Assembly: GCF_014126615.1 (NCBI RefSeq)
Contig: NZ_CP059897.1
Span: 744,001-808,000, forward strand
Length of the DNA: 64,000 nucleotides
Direction of reading: 5' to 3'
From: Ciceribacter thiooxidans
GTDB taxonomy: Bacteria; Pseudomonadota; Alphaproteobacteria; Rhizobiales; Rhizobiaceae
Both the position numbers and the translations under genes were made by a program. A model generated the notes under the pieces. It was not told the origin of the DNA, searched no databases, and saw nothing but the letters and a program-made list of their open reading frames with translations. Shown in pieces: positions 26,834 through 35,770 of this stretch (position 1 is the first letter of the stretch; each line of letters starts with the position of its first letter).

Positions 26834-28458
26834 CGCCAGGCTCCTTCCTCGGCGTCGTAGGCGCCTCTGCGCAAGTCACCGACGCCGGTGATCAGTGTCT
26901 TCTTCTCGATCTTGTTGGATGCGGTGCGCGGGAAGCTGTCGACATAGCTGACATATCGCGGAACCTTGAATTTCGCCAGGTAGTTGCGTGCGTGCTCGAG
27001 GATCCTCTCCACCGGCAGCGTGTCGCGACAGACACCGCTCTTGAGCTGGACATAAATCTTCACTTCCTCGCCGCGCACGGGATCCGGAACCGGGACTGCG
27101 GCGGCGTCTTCGACCTCCGGCAGCATGCAGATTGCGGCCTCGACTTCGCGCGCAGCAATATTTTCCTGCGAGCGGCGGATCATGTCTTTCAGGCGCCCGA
27201 CGACATAGAGAAATCCCTCTTCGTCCTCGCGAAACAGATCGCCGGTGCGAAACCAGCCGCCGCTACGGAAGACCTCGTCATTTGCGTCCGGCCTGTTCCA
27301 ATATCCCCTGAAGATCGAGCGCCCTCTGACCCAGAGTTCGCCGATCTCCCCGCGCGCGACAGGTTGGCCTTGGGAATCGCGGATCGATGTTTCACGACAC
27401 GGCGCCGCAATGCCGACGCTTCCTGAATCATACATCTCGTCAAGCTCCGGCGGCATCCAGGTTCCGAGTCCGATTTCGGTCATTCCAAACCCTTCGCGCG
27501 CCATGACTCCGAAGCGATTGTGGAACTCGCGGCAGGTTTCCGGCGGCCAGCCGAAGGTTGCGACCTGTTTCAACTTCGTTTGCGAATCCCTCGGCGACGG
27601 CTCCTGCCGCGTCATCAGTAGCGGAAACATGCACCATTCGATTGAATGATCGTGGATCCAGCCCAGGAAGCGCGAGGAGGAAAGACCTGGCGCGATAACC
27701 AGCGTCGCGCCCGTAATCAACGCCTTCAGTGTGATCCATTGCGGATCCATGTAGAAGTAGGGCTGGGCGGATAGGATGCGGCGGGCAGGTTCCAAATCCC
27801 ATGCGATGGCTGCATTGGCGAGAACCAGCCAATAGTCATGCGTCAACATGCAACCCTTCGGGAAGCCGGTCGTCCCCGACGTATACTGGATGTTCACGAG
27901 ACTGTCGGGAACCACGTCATCACTCGTGACGGGCTCCGACGAGCAGAGTGCAACGACACGCTCGAATTCGCCTTCCCCGGTTCCGAGATCGACGATCCTT
28001 GTCGGCCCTTCCAGTTCGACTGACAAACCGTCGATTGTCCTGCTGAAAGTGGTGTCGTGAAGAAGGATGCGTGCGCCGGCATCATTGACGACATAGGCGA
28101 TCTCGTGGGGAGTGTAGCGCGTGTTGACGGGCACATGGACCGCGCCGATGCGGGCAATGGCGACAAAGAGCGCTGGATAGGCAAGCCGATTGGGGAGCAT
28201 GACCGCCACGCGATCACCTGGGCTTATGTCCATCTTAAGAAGAGCTCGGGCATATTGGTGGGTCAGCACCTCAAACTGTGCGAAGGTTATTCGTTCTTGT
28301 CGGTCGAAAACCTCAATCGCCACCCGGTCGGCAAAGCGAGTGCATGCATTCCTTACCGCGCATCCGATAGTCGTGCGCGGAATGGCTTCTCCGATTTCAT
28401 GCGTTCGACTTATCGCCGCGGCGATTCGGGTTTTCGGAACTGAGCTGCTGTGGGTCAT
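26830..28458 (-). CDS. AMP-forming acyl-CoA ligase (second)
   Basis: 542 residues from ATG 28458. ANL motifs: YTSGTTGFPKG, FGMTEIGLG, FRTGDLF, GRLKDMIRRSQENI and SNKIEKK. The RRSQENI stretch (in place of RSGGENI) is typical of crotonobetaine/carnitine-CoA ligase-like members. It makes a CoA thioester from a carboxylate. It is co-translated with the gamma-glutamyltransferase gene and divergent from the TetR gene; the palindromic site B sits between them, so TetR repression is likely. Confidence 0.88.
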   Translation of the reverse strand: MTHSSSVPKTRIAAAISRTHEIGEAIPRTTIGCAVRNACTRFADRVAIEVFDRQERITFAQFEVLTHQYARALLKMDISPGDRVAVMLPNRLAYPALFVAIARIGAVHVPVNTRYTPHEIAYVVNDAGARILLHDTTFSRTIDGLSVELEGPTRIVDLGTGEGEFERVVALCSSEPVTSDDVVPDSLVNIQYTSGTTGFPKGCMLTHDYWLVLANAAIAWDLEPARRILSAQPYFYMDPQWITLKALITGATLVIAPGLSSSRFLGWIHDHSIEWCMFPLLMTRQEPSPRDSQTKLKQVATFGWPPETCREFHNRFGVMAREGFGMTEIGLGTWMPPELDEMYDSGSVGIAAPCRETSIRDSQGQPVARGEIGELWVRGRSIFRGYWNRPDANDEVFRSGGWFRTGDLFREDEEGFLYVVGRLKDMIRRSQENIAAREVEAAICMLPEVEDAAAVPVPDPVRGEEVKIYVQLKSGVCRDTLPVERILEHARNYLAKFKVPRYVSYVDSFPRTASNKIEKKTLITGVGDLRRGAYDAEEGAWR

Positions 28459-28509
28459 TGGGTCGCCTGTTATCTGTTCGCACAACGCGCCGCGCAGTAT
28501 CGATCAAAA

Positions 28510-28525
28510 TTGACATATTTGTCAA
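28510..28525. promoter_or_regulatory. Candidate TetR operator, site B
   Basis: TTGACATATTTGTCAA, with perfect outer arms TTGACA/TGTCAA. It is between the ligase (start 28458) and TetR (start 28625) genes. Its reverse strand TTGACAAATATGTCAA differs from site C at only two positions. Confidence 0.7.
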
Positions 28526-28624
28526 ATATATGGGATTACCTTATCGCTAAAGGTACACGTATTGCGTTTTACGGTATGTGCCGTGATAAGCAGACCATGG
28601 AAGCCAAGGGCTAGGAGCAACACC

Positions 28625-29287
28625 ATGTCGACCGAAGTGAACCAGTCCAAACGCTATTCAAAGCGACGCGAGCATATATTGACCGAGGCGCTTCGTGTTT
28701 TTTCGGAACGTGGGCTGGAATCCACAGGGATCAAGGAAATCGCGACAAGTCTGGGTCTGACGCATCCGGCGCTGTACCACTATTTCTCGTCCAAGGAGCA
28801 ACTCGTCTACGAGGCGGTGGAAAAGGCAATTCTCGATGAGATTGCCGCGATGGAAAAGGCAGTAGAAAATCTCCCGTCACATCCCGCACTGCAACTCTAT
28901 TCCCTTGCTCGCGCACAGGTTTTCCATGAATTGGACGACCGCGCTTACATTCCTTTTGTGAATGCTTTCCTATACGGTCCGCTCCGCAATGCCGCAAAGC
29001 TGAGTGAGGAGCAGCGCGATGATATCCTCAGGTTGCAGCGGCGCATCGTCGGTCTTTACCGAGATGTGGTCGTCGCCGGACAGAAGTCCGGTGAATTCGC
29101 ACCCGGTTCGCCGACCATGGCGGCATTCGGCATTCTCGGCATCTTGTCCTACACTGTCTTCTGGTTCCATCCCGATGGCCAGATGAGTGCCGAGGCGGTC
29201 GCCGAGGTTGTTGCGGCCCAGGCCGTACGTTCAGTCAGCCGGCTTGTCGACGCGGAAGGACAGGCCAGTTCCAAGCTCCTCAGATAG
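28625..29287 (+). CDS. TetR family transcriptional regulator
   Basis: 220 residues from ATG 28625, with AGGAG nine bases upstream. The N-terminal helix-turn-helix is clear: LRVFSERGLESTGIKEIATS then LGLTHPALYHYFSSKEQL. The C-terminal half carries a ligand pocket of the kind that often binds acyl-CoA in FadR-like regulators (inference). It is flanked by two copies of one palindrome, one in its own divergent promoter and one before the TRAP operon, with a third copy 6 kb away. It is the best candidate for the local regulator of the whole catabolic region. Confidence 0.9.
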   Translation: MSTEVNQSKRYSKRREHILTEALRVFSERGLESTGIKEIATSLGLTHPALYHYFSSKEQLVYEAVEKAILDEIAAMEKAVENLPSHPALQLYSLARAQVFHELDDRAYIPFVNAFLYGPLRNAAKLSEEQRDDILRLQRRIVGLYRDVVVAGQKSGEFAPGSPTMAAFGILGILSYTVFWFHPDGQMSAEAVAEVVAAQAVRSVSRLVDAEGQASSKLLR

Positions 29288-29290
29288 ATA

Positions 29291-29306
29291 TTGACAACTA
29301 TGTAAA
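29291..29306. promoter_or_regulatory. Candidate TetR operator, site C
   Basis: TTGACAACTATGTAAA, 3 bp after the TetR stop and 50 bp before the TRAP binding-protein start. The TTGACA may double as a -35 box, so a repressor bound here would block the TRAP operon promoter. Confidence 0.7.
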
Positions 29307-29355
29307 AAATGAGAAACTGATCGCATCGTGGGAACAAAAAAAGGGGAACCTTACC

Positions 29356-30399
29356 ATGAAGCGACTGATTATCACTGCTACCGCATTCAGCCTCCTTGCG
29401 AGCACGGCGCTTGCAGAGGTCCAGGAAGGAAAGTTCAAGGTCGTGGGTACTTGGGGCACAGGCGCCATGTATCCGGAGCACGAGGCGCCGTTGTGGAGTA
29501 AGGCGTTGCCCGACGCCTCGGGTGGCAAGCTTGTCGCCGAGATCCAGCCCATGACCGATCTGGGCCTTAAAGGCTTCGAAACCGTCAAACTGCTCCAGAC
29601 AGGTGTCTATGACGCTGGTTTTGGCGCCTATTCCTACATTGCCTCGGGAAATCCCGTATTCGAGGGTATCGACCTCGCTCTTGCATCCGGAAGCGGAGAG
29701 GAGAACCGCCGGCTTGTCGAGGCTTATGAGCCGGTCGTCGCCGAGGCATTCGAGCGCATCCATGGCGTGAAACTTCTGGCGAGCTATCCGTTCCCTGCGC
29801 AGATCCTGGTTTGCCGCGACGCCTTTAACGGCCTGGCGGAGCTCAAGGGGCGCAAGATTCGCGTCTACTCTACGACACTGGGCGACATGGCCGAAGGATT
29901 GGGTGGTGTGAGTGTCACGATCCCGCTTGGTGATGTCGTGCCGGCGCTCCAGCGCGGTGTAGTCGATTGCGGCATTTCCAGCGGTATCAGCATGTACACC
30001 GCGAAATGGCAGGACGTCGTGAAGTACGTGTACGAGACGCCGGTGTCCGCCGGCATCGCCTTCCTTGCCATGAACAAGGACAGATGGAACAAGCTCAATC
30101 CCGAAACGCAGGCGGTGATTGAAGCGGAAGTCGCCAAATTCGTGGATGGCGCTTGGGCCGCTTTGGAGGACTCGCAGATCCAGGGGGTGGCCTGCCTCAC
30201 AGGCCAGGGCGAGAAATGCCGCTACGGCGAGCCTGCCAAGATGCAACTCGTGAAGGCGACGGACGCCGACGAAACGATCAGGAAGCAGCTGCTCGCCGGG
30301 TTTGTTCTGAAGCGGTACGCCGAACGCTGTGGTGACGAATGCACCGCGCGCTGGAACGAAACCGCCGGTGCGGTGGTCGGCGTCGACGCGAAACCGTAA
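29356..30399 (+). CDS. TRAP transporter substrate-binding protein (DctP-like)
   Basis: 347 residues with a signal peptide ending near ASTALA. The mature protein keeps the DctP layout, including LKGRKIRVYS with the conserved Arg that anchors a carboxylate, and VVDCGISSGISMY. It captures an organic acid in the periplasm and hands it to the DctQ/DctM membrane proteins encoded next. GGGGA precedes the ATG. It is the first gene of a long run of co-directional genes reaching 42.2 kb, and site C lies in its promoter. Confidence 0.9.
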   Translation: MKRLIITATAFSLLASTALAEVQEGKFKVVGTWGTGAMYPEHEAPLWSKALPDASGGKLVAEIQPMTDLGLKGFETVKLLQTGVYDAGFGAYSYIASGNPVFEGIDLALASGSGEENRRLVEAYEPVVAEAFERIHGVKLLASYPFPAQILVCRDAFNGLAELKGRKIRVYSTTLGDMAEGLGGVSVTIPLGDVVPALQRGVVDCGISSGISMYTAKWQDVVKYVYETPVSAGIAFLAMNKDRWNKLNPETQAVIEAEVAKFVDGAWAALEDSQIQGVACLTGQGEKCRYGEPAKMQLVKATDADETIRKQLLAGFVLKRYAERCGDECTARWNETAGAVVGVDAKP

Positions 30400-30444
30400 T
30401 CGCGCCAGACACAATCCAAAAACCACAAATTGGGAACATCAGCG

Positions 30445-31068
30445 ATGTTGGACCGAATCCTGCTTCGCGGGCATAGCACGCTTGAGCGCGGCGCCCGCAT
30501 TCTTGTCTGGGTGTGCGGGGGCGCCCTCATCGTGATGTCGTTCGTCATCACCGTCGAAGCCCTTATGCGCAAGTTTCTCAGCCACTCGTTTGGCGGCGTG
30601 GACGAAATTACTGCCTATGTTTTCGCAATCACGACGACCCTCGCGTTGCCATTCGCAATCCTGCAGCGCGCAAATATCCGGATCGATATACTGCGCAATT
30701 TTTTTCCCGCCTCCGTGCGCGCTGCAATGGACATTCTTTCCTGGGCTTCCTTCACGTTCGTCTTTGGTCTGATCGCCTATCGCGCCTGCGGCCTTGCGTG
30801 GCAATCCTGGCAGGAGGGAGCCCGGTCAATCACGCCTTTGCGCAGCTACCTGGCTATTCCCCAGGGACTTTGGGCTCTGGGATTGGTCGCCGCACTGATC
30901 GCGTCGCTTTCAGTGGCGGTTCGCTTTATCGGGCTGGTTCGATCCGGAAGGGTGCAAGACGCCGCGGCGCTGCTGTCGCCCACCGATGAGGTGGAGCAGG
31001 AGCTTTCCCACATCTCCGCACTCGCCGCGACGTCAACCGGCAGCCGCAAGATCGGAGAAATGTCATGA
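30445..31068 (+). CDS. TRAP transporter small permease (DctQ-like)
   Basis: 207 residues from ATG 30445; an in-frame TTG five codons upstream has no better SD. Four hydrophobic segments and FGGVDEITAYVF match DctQ, the small four-helix membrane subunit. A hydrophilic C-terminal tail of about 35 residues follows the last helix. The stop overlaps the dctM start by 4 bp. Confidence 0.88.
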   Translation: MLDRILLRGHSTLERGARILVWVCGGALIVMSFVITVEALMRKFLSHSFGGVDEITAYVFAITTTLALPFAILQRANIRIDILRNFFPASVRAAMDILSWASFTFVFGLIAYRACGLAWQSWQEGARSITPLRSYLAIPQGLWALGLVAALIASLSVAVRFIGLVRSGRVQDAAALLSPTDEVEQELSHISALAATSTGSRKIGEMS

Positions 31069-32354
31069 TCACGGCCACTATCTCCATTTTGCTGGGAGCG
31101 CTCGCCCTGTCGATCTCGGTCGCCGCATCGCTGGGCGTTGTCGCCTTCGCGCTGATGTGGTTCTTTACGTCCGCGCCACTTGACAGGATGGTCGGCGAGG
31201 TCGCGTGGCAAGCCATGTCCTCGGACACGCTTGTCGCCATCCCTTTCTTCATCCTGCTCGGCGAGCTCCTGCTGCGCGCGGGTATCGCCGAACGAATGTA
31301 CGGCGCGCTGGTCGAATGGCTGTCCTGGCTTCCGGGCGGCACGATGCATGCTAATATTGGGGCCTGCGCTCTCTTTGCCGCATCGTCCGGCTCAAGCGTC
31401 GCGACCGCCGCGACGATTGGAACGGTGTCAATTCCGGAAATCGAAAAGCATGGATACAGCCAGCGCCTCTTCCTTGGTTCGCTGACGGCCGGCGGGACGC
31501 TCGGAATACTTATTCCTCCCTCCGTATCGCTCATTGTCTACGGTGCGCTCACCGAGACCTCCATCCCCCGACTGTACATGGCAAGCATGCTTCCGGGAAT
31601 CGTTCTGGCCGGATTATTCATGCTGCTGATCGCCGGCATATGCATCATGCGCCCGGCGGCTGGCGGACGGCCGGTCAAAACCTCATGGAAGAGCCGCATC
31701 CGTGCGATTCCTGATCTGTTCCCGCCGCTTTTCATCTTCGCACTGGTCGTGATCACGATCTATGTCGGAATCGCAACGCCGACGGAAGCCGCAGCCTTCG
31801 GTGTCGTGGGAGCCTTGGGGCTTGCCGCGATGCATGGCCGAGTGACGACTGCAATGCTGACCGAAGCGATCGAGGGCACCATGCGCACGACAGCCATGGT
31901 CACCGCTATCATTATGACTGCGCTGTTGCTGAACTTTGTGATGACCTTCCTCGGCATCTCCCGGCAGATTGTCGACGTCGTGGTCGCCCTCGATCTCAGC
32001 CCGACGATGCTGATGCTCGCCATCGTCGCCTTCTACCTCGTGCTCGGCTGTTTCATGGAGGGCTTTTCAATCCTCCTGGTGACGGTTCCGATCATCGTCC
32101 CGATCGTTGTCTCGCTTGGCTATGACTCCATCTGGTTCGGCGTCGTCCTGACCCTGCTGCTGGAGGCTGCGCTGATCACGCCTCCGATTGGCATGAACCT
32201 CTATGTCGTGCAGGGCGTGCGCAAGGGCGGGCCGCTCAGCGACGTCATCATGGGATCGCTGCCGTTCGTCGTCATCATCTTTCTGATGATCCTGATCCTG
32301 ATGGCTTTTCCCAATCTGGCCCTGTGGCTGCCGTCAATTGCCTTTGATTCCTAG
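31065..32354 (+). CDS. TRAP transporter large permease (DctM-like)
   Basis: 429 residues with about twelve membrane segments. FAASSGSSVATAATIGTVS and GTLGILIPPSV are the paired conserved stretches of DctM that form the sodium and substrate sites. It catalyses sodium-coupled uptake together with DctP and DctQ. A MaoC-type gene follows after 9 bp. Confidence 0.9.
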   Translation: MITATISILLGALALSISVAASLGVVAFALMWFFTSAPLDRMVGEVAWQAMSSDTLVAIPFFILLGELLLRAGIAERMYGALVEWLSWLPGGTMHANIGACALFAASSGSSVATAATIGTVSIPEIEKHGYSQRLFLGSLTAGGTLGILIPPSVSLIVYGALTETSIPRLYMASMLPGIVLAGLFMLLIAGICIMRPAAGGRPVKTSWKSRIRAIPDLFPPLFIFALVVITIYVGIATPTEAAAFGVVGALGLAAMHGRVTTAMLTEAIEGTMRTTAMVTAIIMTALLLNFVMTFLGISRQIVDVVVALDLSPTMLMLAIVAFYLVLGCFMEGFSILLVTVPIIVPIVVSLGYDSIWFGVVLTLLLEAALITPPIGMNLYVVQGVRKGGPLSDVIMGSLPFVVIIFLMILILMAFPNLALWLPSIAFDS

Positions 32355-32363
32355 GAGAAATAC

Positions 32364-32876
32364 ATGCGTATCGATCTATCCGACCGGACATCCCTCCAAC
32401 AGCACCTCGGCAAGGAAATCGGCCGATCCGGCTGGCACATCATCAGCCAGATGGACATCGACACATTCGGCCGGCTTACCAAGGACGTTGATGCCATGCA
32501 CATGGATCCCCTATGGGCGCGCGATCACAGCCCTTACGGCGTGACGATCGTCTACGGCTTTCAGACCATTTCCATGATGACCGCGATGATCAACGAGATT
32601 CTGAAGCGGGGTTCCACCGAGGCCTACAAGCTCAACTACGGCTTCGACCGAGTCAGGCTTATGGCGCCGGTCCCGGTCGGGGCTTCGATCCGCGGCATTG
32701 CGAAGCTCAAGAAGATCGAGGATCGCGGGGAGAGCCGATTCCTGGTCACGATCGAGATGACGGTGGAGGTCGAGGGAAAAGAAAAGCCTGCTGCCGTCGC
32801 CGATTGGCTGTTCATGGTGGTCAACGGCGACGAATCGGAACGTCGCCCTGAAATGGCCGGCGGCGCGAACCGATGA
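32364..32876 (+). CDS. MaoC-like dehydratase (hotdog fold)
   Basis: 170 residues. MDIDTFGRLTKDVDAMHMDP then VYGFQTISMM is the R-hydratase/MaoC layout, with the Asp-His pair of the active site expected in the DVDAMHMD region. These enzymes add water to, or remove it from, enoyl-CoA-type substrates; the family also contains enzymes with other roles. AGGAGA precedes the ATG, and the stop overlaps the next start by 4 bp. It would fit beta-oxidation-like processing of a CoA ester made by the nearby ligases. Confidence 0.8.
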   Translation: MRIDLSDRTSLQQHLGKEIGRSGWHIISQMDIDTFGRLTKDVDAMHMDPLWARDHSPYGVTIVYGFQTISMMTAMINEILKRGSTEAYKLNYGFDRVRLMAPVPVGASIRGIAKLKKIEDRGESRFLVTIEMTVEVEGKEKPAAVADWLFMVVNGDESERRPEMAGGANR

Positions 32877-33496
32877 AAAGGATAGGCTTTCTCGCTTATC
32901 CCGGCGTCGAGGAGCTCGACCTGACAGGGCCATGGGAAATGGCCACGATGTGGCGGACTTATGCCGGCGGCCCCGATTGTCTGGTTGTCGCTGCGGAGAA
33001 AGGCTCGGTCAGGTGCGCGAAAGGCCTCGAGATCGTTGCGGAACATGATTTCGAGACCTGTCCATCGCTCGATGCTCTGGTGGTTCCCGGAGGGTTTTCC
33101 GCCTTCGACGAGATGGGCAATGAACGTCTCGTCGGCTTCGTTCGGGATCACGGCGGCGAGGGCAAGAATATCCTGTCGGTCTGTTCCGGCGCATTCATCC
33201 TGCTGGCCGCCGGTCTCCTCAAGAACCGCAGGGCGACGACGCACTGGAAGGTCCTGGACCGACTGCGTGAGGCCGGTGTCGACGTGGTCGAGGAGCGTTT
33301 CCTCCGTGACTGCAACGTCTGGTCCAGCGGCGGTGTATCTGCCGGGATGGATCTGATGCTGCATTTCATCGCCGAGACAGCCGGTGCGGATACGGCCGGC
33401 GAAGTCCAGCATAACGCTGAATATTACCCCACGCGCAGGCTCTACGGGTCGGCGCACCTTTCTTCGGGCATGCCCGCCTATATGAAAACCCTGTGA
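32873..33496 (+). CDS. DJ-1/PfpI family protein, isonitrile hydratase-like
   Basis: 207 residues, a single class I glutamine amidotransferase-like domain. The nucleophile elbow is LSVCSGAFIL with Cys104, followed by RRATTHW; Asp16 lies in EELDLTGPWE. This set (early Asp in D-L-T-G-P, Cys followed by Ser/Thr, A-T-T-H-W) is shared with Pseudomonas isonitrile hydratase, which adds water to isonitriles to give N-substituted formamides (recalled family knowledge). The domain also occurs in AraC-type regulators, but no DNA-binding part is present here. Its neighbour encodes a formamidase-like enzyme, which strengthens the reading. ATGA overlap with the MaoC gene. Confidence 0.7.
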   Translation: MKRIGFLAYPGVEELDLTGPWEMATMWRTYAGGPDCLVVAAEKGSVRCAKGLEIVAEHDFETCPSLDALVVPGGFSAFDEMGNERLVGFVRDHGGEGKNILSVCSGAFILLAAGLLKNRRATTHWKVLDRLREAGVDVVEERFLRDCNVWSSGGVSAGMDLMLHFIAETAGADTAGEVQHNAEYYPTRRLYGSAHLSSGMPAYMKTL

Positions 33497-33503
33497 GGTC
33501 GTC

Positions 33504-35696
33504 ATGAGTACGTCGCCTACCAAGAATGTTGTCGGTTACACGGACCCGATCGCCGTGATGGCGGGAGAGACGTTACGGATCAAGGTTTCTACGACCGCCA
33601 AGCAGGTGCGTCTCGGCGTCCGCAGGATCGAAGGCGCCTTCTGGTCGTCCGAGGTCGGACCGAAGGTGAACCTCGGGAATGCCGAAGGTTTCGAAGACAC
33701 GGTCTTGGCGGGGGAGCATCACAAGGCGCCGCTTGGCTCCTATGCGACGGCTCCGGTGGCGGAGGCCCTGCGCGTTTCCGCGACCAAGACATTCGGCCTC
33801 CTGTTTATGCCGACCCTCATGGGGCGGCGGCAGACAATCGCGCGGTTCTATGACGCGGATGGAACCGATCTCGGCGGTGTGTGCCTCGAGGAGGATGGAC
33901 ATGTCGCTATCGTCGATGCGAAGGACGCGGCACTGTTGCGCGCCGGGTCTGCGCTTGAACGTGGTCGCTGGACGGCAATTGCCGTCACGTTCGCACAGCC
34001 GGAAGGAGGGGCCGTTGTGGCGATTGCCCCGCTTCTCGGGAATGTCAGCGTGGCCAGCGCGGAACGCCAGCTTGACGGGCTGGAAAAGGCATATTCCCTG
34101 TCGCTCGGCGCGCGCATGTCTGGCAGTCTCCCCTGCGAGGCCGTCGACGGGCGTGTCGCCGACCCAGTGCTCGCGTCCGCGGACGCCCGGGATATCGCAT
34201 CGGCACTGGCCGGCGGCCCTGAGGGGTGGCGGCGTTTAACACATGACCATGGCGCGGCGACAATCCATTCGCGATGGGACTTCTCGCTGTTCCCGGAACG
34301 CGATCGCGTCATCGACGTCGGACCTGCGCGCTGCGATGCCGTCTTGGTTAACACACCGACCCGTGCGATCACGGGCCCATTCTGGGATGGCAGCGTCTTT
34401 GACTGGCGTCAGCGGCCGGGGCACTACAACGCGGTTCACTTCCATTCCGACGACCTTGCCGACTGCGGGTGGCCGGACGCGTTGGCGCTGGAGATCCCTC
34501 AGGGTTGCGCCTCAGGGCTCTATGGTATCTCGCTCGAGACCGATAGCGGGTCGGACGTGGTCCCCTTCGTGGTCCGCGCGCGTCATGCTTCCAAGGCACC
34601 TGTCGCCCTCCTCCTTCCGACGTTTACCTATCTGTCCTACGGCAATGCGCCGAAAGCGATGCGGGGACCGGACCACGGGATCACCTTCTACCCCGACGAA
34701 GCACCTATCGATGGACATCAGGGATTTGGTCGGTCGCATTATGACCGGCACAAGGACGGTTCGCCGGTCATGTTATCCTCTCGTCTACGGCCCGTGTTGT
34801 CGATGCGCTTTGCGAGCCTGCCGTGGGGTATCGCCCCCGACACATGGCTGCTTAGCTGGCTCAGGCAACAGTTCGGCCAGGTCGACGTGCTCACTGACGA
34901 AGACCTGCACCGCGAAGGGACCGAAGCCCTGGCCGGACATCGGGTTGTCGTTACCGGGAACCATCCCGAGTATTATTCGGCGGAAATGCTGAATGCGCTC
35001 GACGCCTATTGTGACGGCGGCGGTCGGCTGCTCTATCTCGGCGGCAACGGTTTTTACTGGCGTGTGAGCGTTTCAGACCGTGTCCCCGGCCAGATCGAGG
35101 TGCGCCGCACCGAAGACGGCACCCGTGCATGGATCGCCGAGCCGGGCGAAGGTCACCACATGATGGACGGAGGCTATGGTGGGCTCTGGAGGCGACTTGG
35201 CCGGCCGCCCAACCGGCTGGCAGGAGTAGGCTTCGCAGCGCAGGGGTTCGATGAGAGCGGGTATTACAAGGTCAATCCGGATGCCCGTTCAGGGCCAGCC
35301 GCCTTTGCACTCGACGGAGTGGGCGACACGTTCGGACGCCACGGCTGGCTCGGCAACGGCGCAGCCGGTCAGGAAGTCGATCGGGTGGAGCGCCGTCTTG
35401 CGCCTGAGGCAGATGTTCACCTGATCGCGAGCAGTTTGGGCCATCCCCAGTCCATGCTTCGTACCAAGGAAGAAATGCTGTCGACAGTACTTCCCTTTAC
35501 CGATCCGAAAGCGCGGTCGGACATCGCGATCAGGTTTGCCGGCCGATCTGGGGCGGTCTTTTCCGTCGGATCCATGACCTGGGTCGGGGCGTTGCTCGAT
35601 GGTGGTGACCCGGCTGGCCGCAACGACGTCGTCCGGATGACGGCGAATGTCATTAACCGATTTCTCGATCCGGCGCCGTTTCGCGCAGACCGGTAG
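33504..35696 (+). CDS. N,N-dimethylformamidase large (beta) subunit-like protein
   Basis: 730 residues, close to the roughly 760 of the Paracoccus DmfA2 subunit. An N-terminal beta-rich part includes a concanavalin-like segment; the C-terminal part has LLLPTFTYLSYGNA, TGNHPEYYS and RLLYLGGNGFYWR, typical of the family. DMFase uses a mononuclear iron held by two Tyr and one Glu; Tyr376/Tyr379 and Glu489-Tyr490-Tyr491 lie in the most conserved stretches and are candidates, unproven. The enzyme hydrolyses N-substituted formamides to amine and formate. The small subunit gene normally beside it is absent from this window, so function as a true DMFase is uncertain. Confidence 0.75.
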   Translation: MSTSPTKNVVGYTDPIAVMAGETLRIKVSTTAKQVRLGVRRIEGAFWSSEVGPKVNLGNAEGFEDTVLAGEHHKAPLGSYATAPVAEALRVSATKTFGLLFMPTLMGRRQTIARFYDADGTDLGGVCLEEDGHVAIVDAKDAALLRAGSALERGRWTAIAVTFAQPEGGAVVAIAPLLGNVSVASAERQLDGLEKAYSLSLGARMSGSLPCEAVDGRVADPVLASADARDIASALAGGPEGWRRLTHDHGAATIHSRWDFSLFPERDRVIDVGPARCDAVLVNTPTRAITGPFWDGSVFDWRQRPGHYNAVHFHSDDLADCGWPDALALEIPQGCASGLYGISLETDSGSDVVPFVVRARHASKAPVALLLPTFTYLSYGNAPKAMRGPDHGITFYPDEAPIDGHQGFGRSHYDRHKDGSPVMLSSRLRPVLSMRFASLPWGIAPDTWLLSWLRQQFGQVDVLTDEDLHREGTEALAGHRVVVTGNHPEYYSAEMLNALDAYCDGGGRLLYLGGNGFYWRVSVSDRVPGQIEVRRTEDGTRAWIAEPGEGHHMMDGGYGGLWRRLGRPPNRLAGVGFAAQGFDESGYYKVNPDARSGPAAFALDGVGDTFGRHGWLGNGAAGQEVDRVERRLAPEADVHLIASSLGHPQSMLRTKEEMLSTVLPFTDPKARSDIAIRFAGRSGAVFSVGSMTWVGALLDGGDPAGRNDVVRMTANVINRFLDPAPFRADR

Positions 35697-35770
35697 GCAA
35701 GAACCAATTGATTGAACCATCGGGCTCTCGGAGCGGGAGCCAGACGACGAACCGTTGGAAGAGAAGACAA

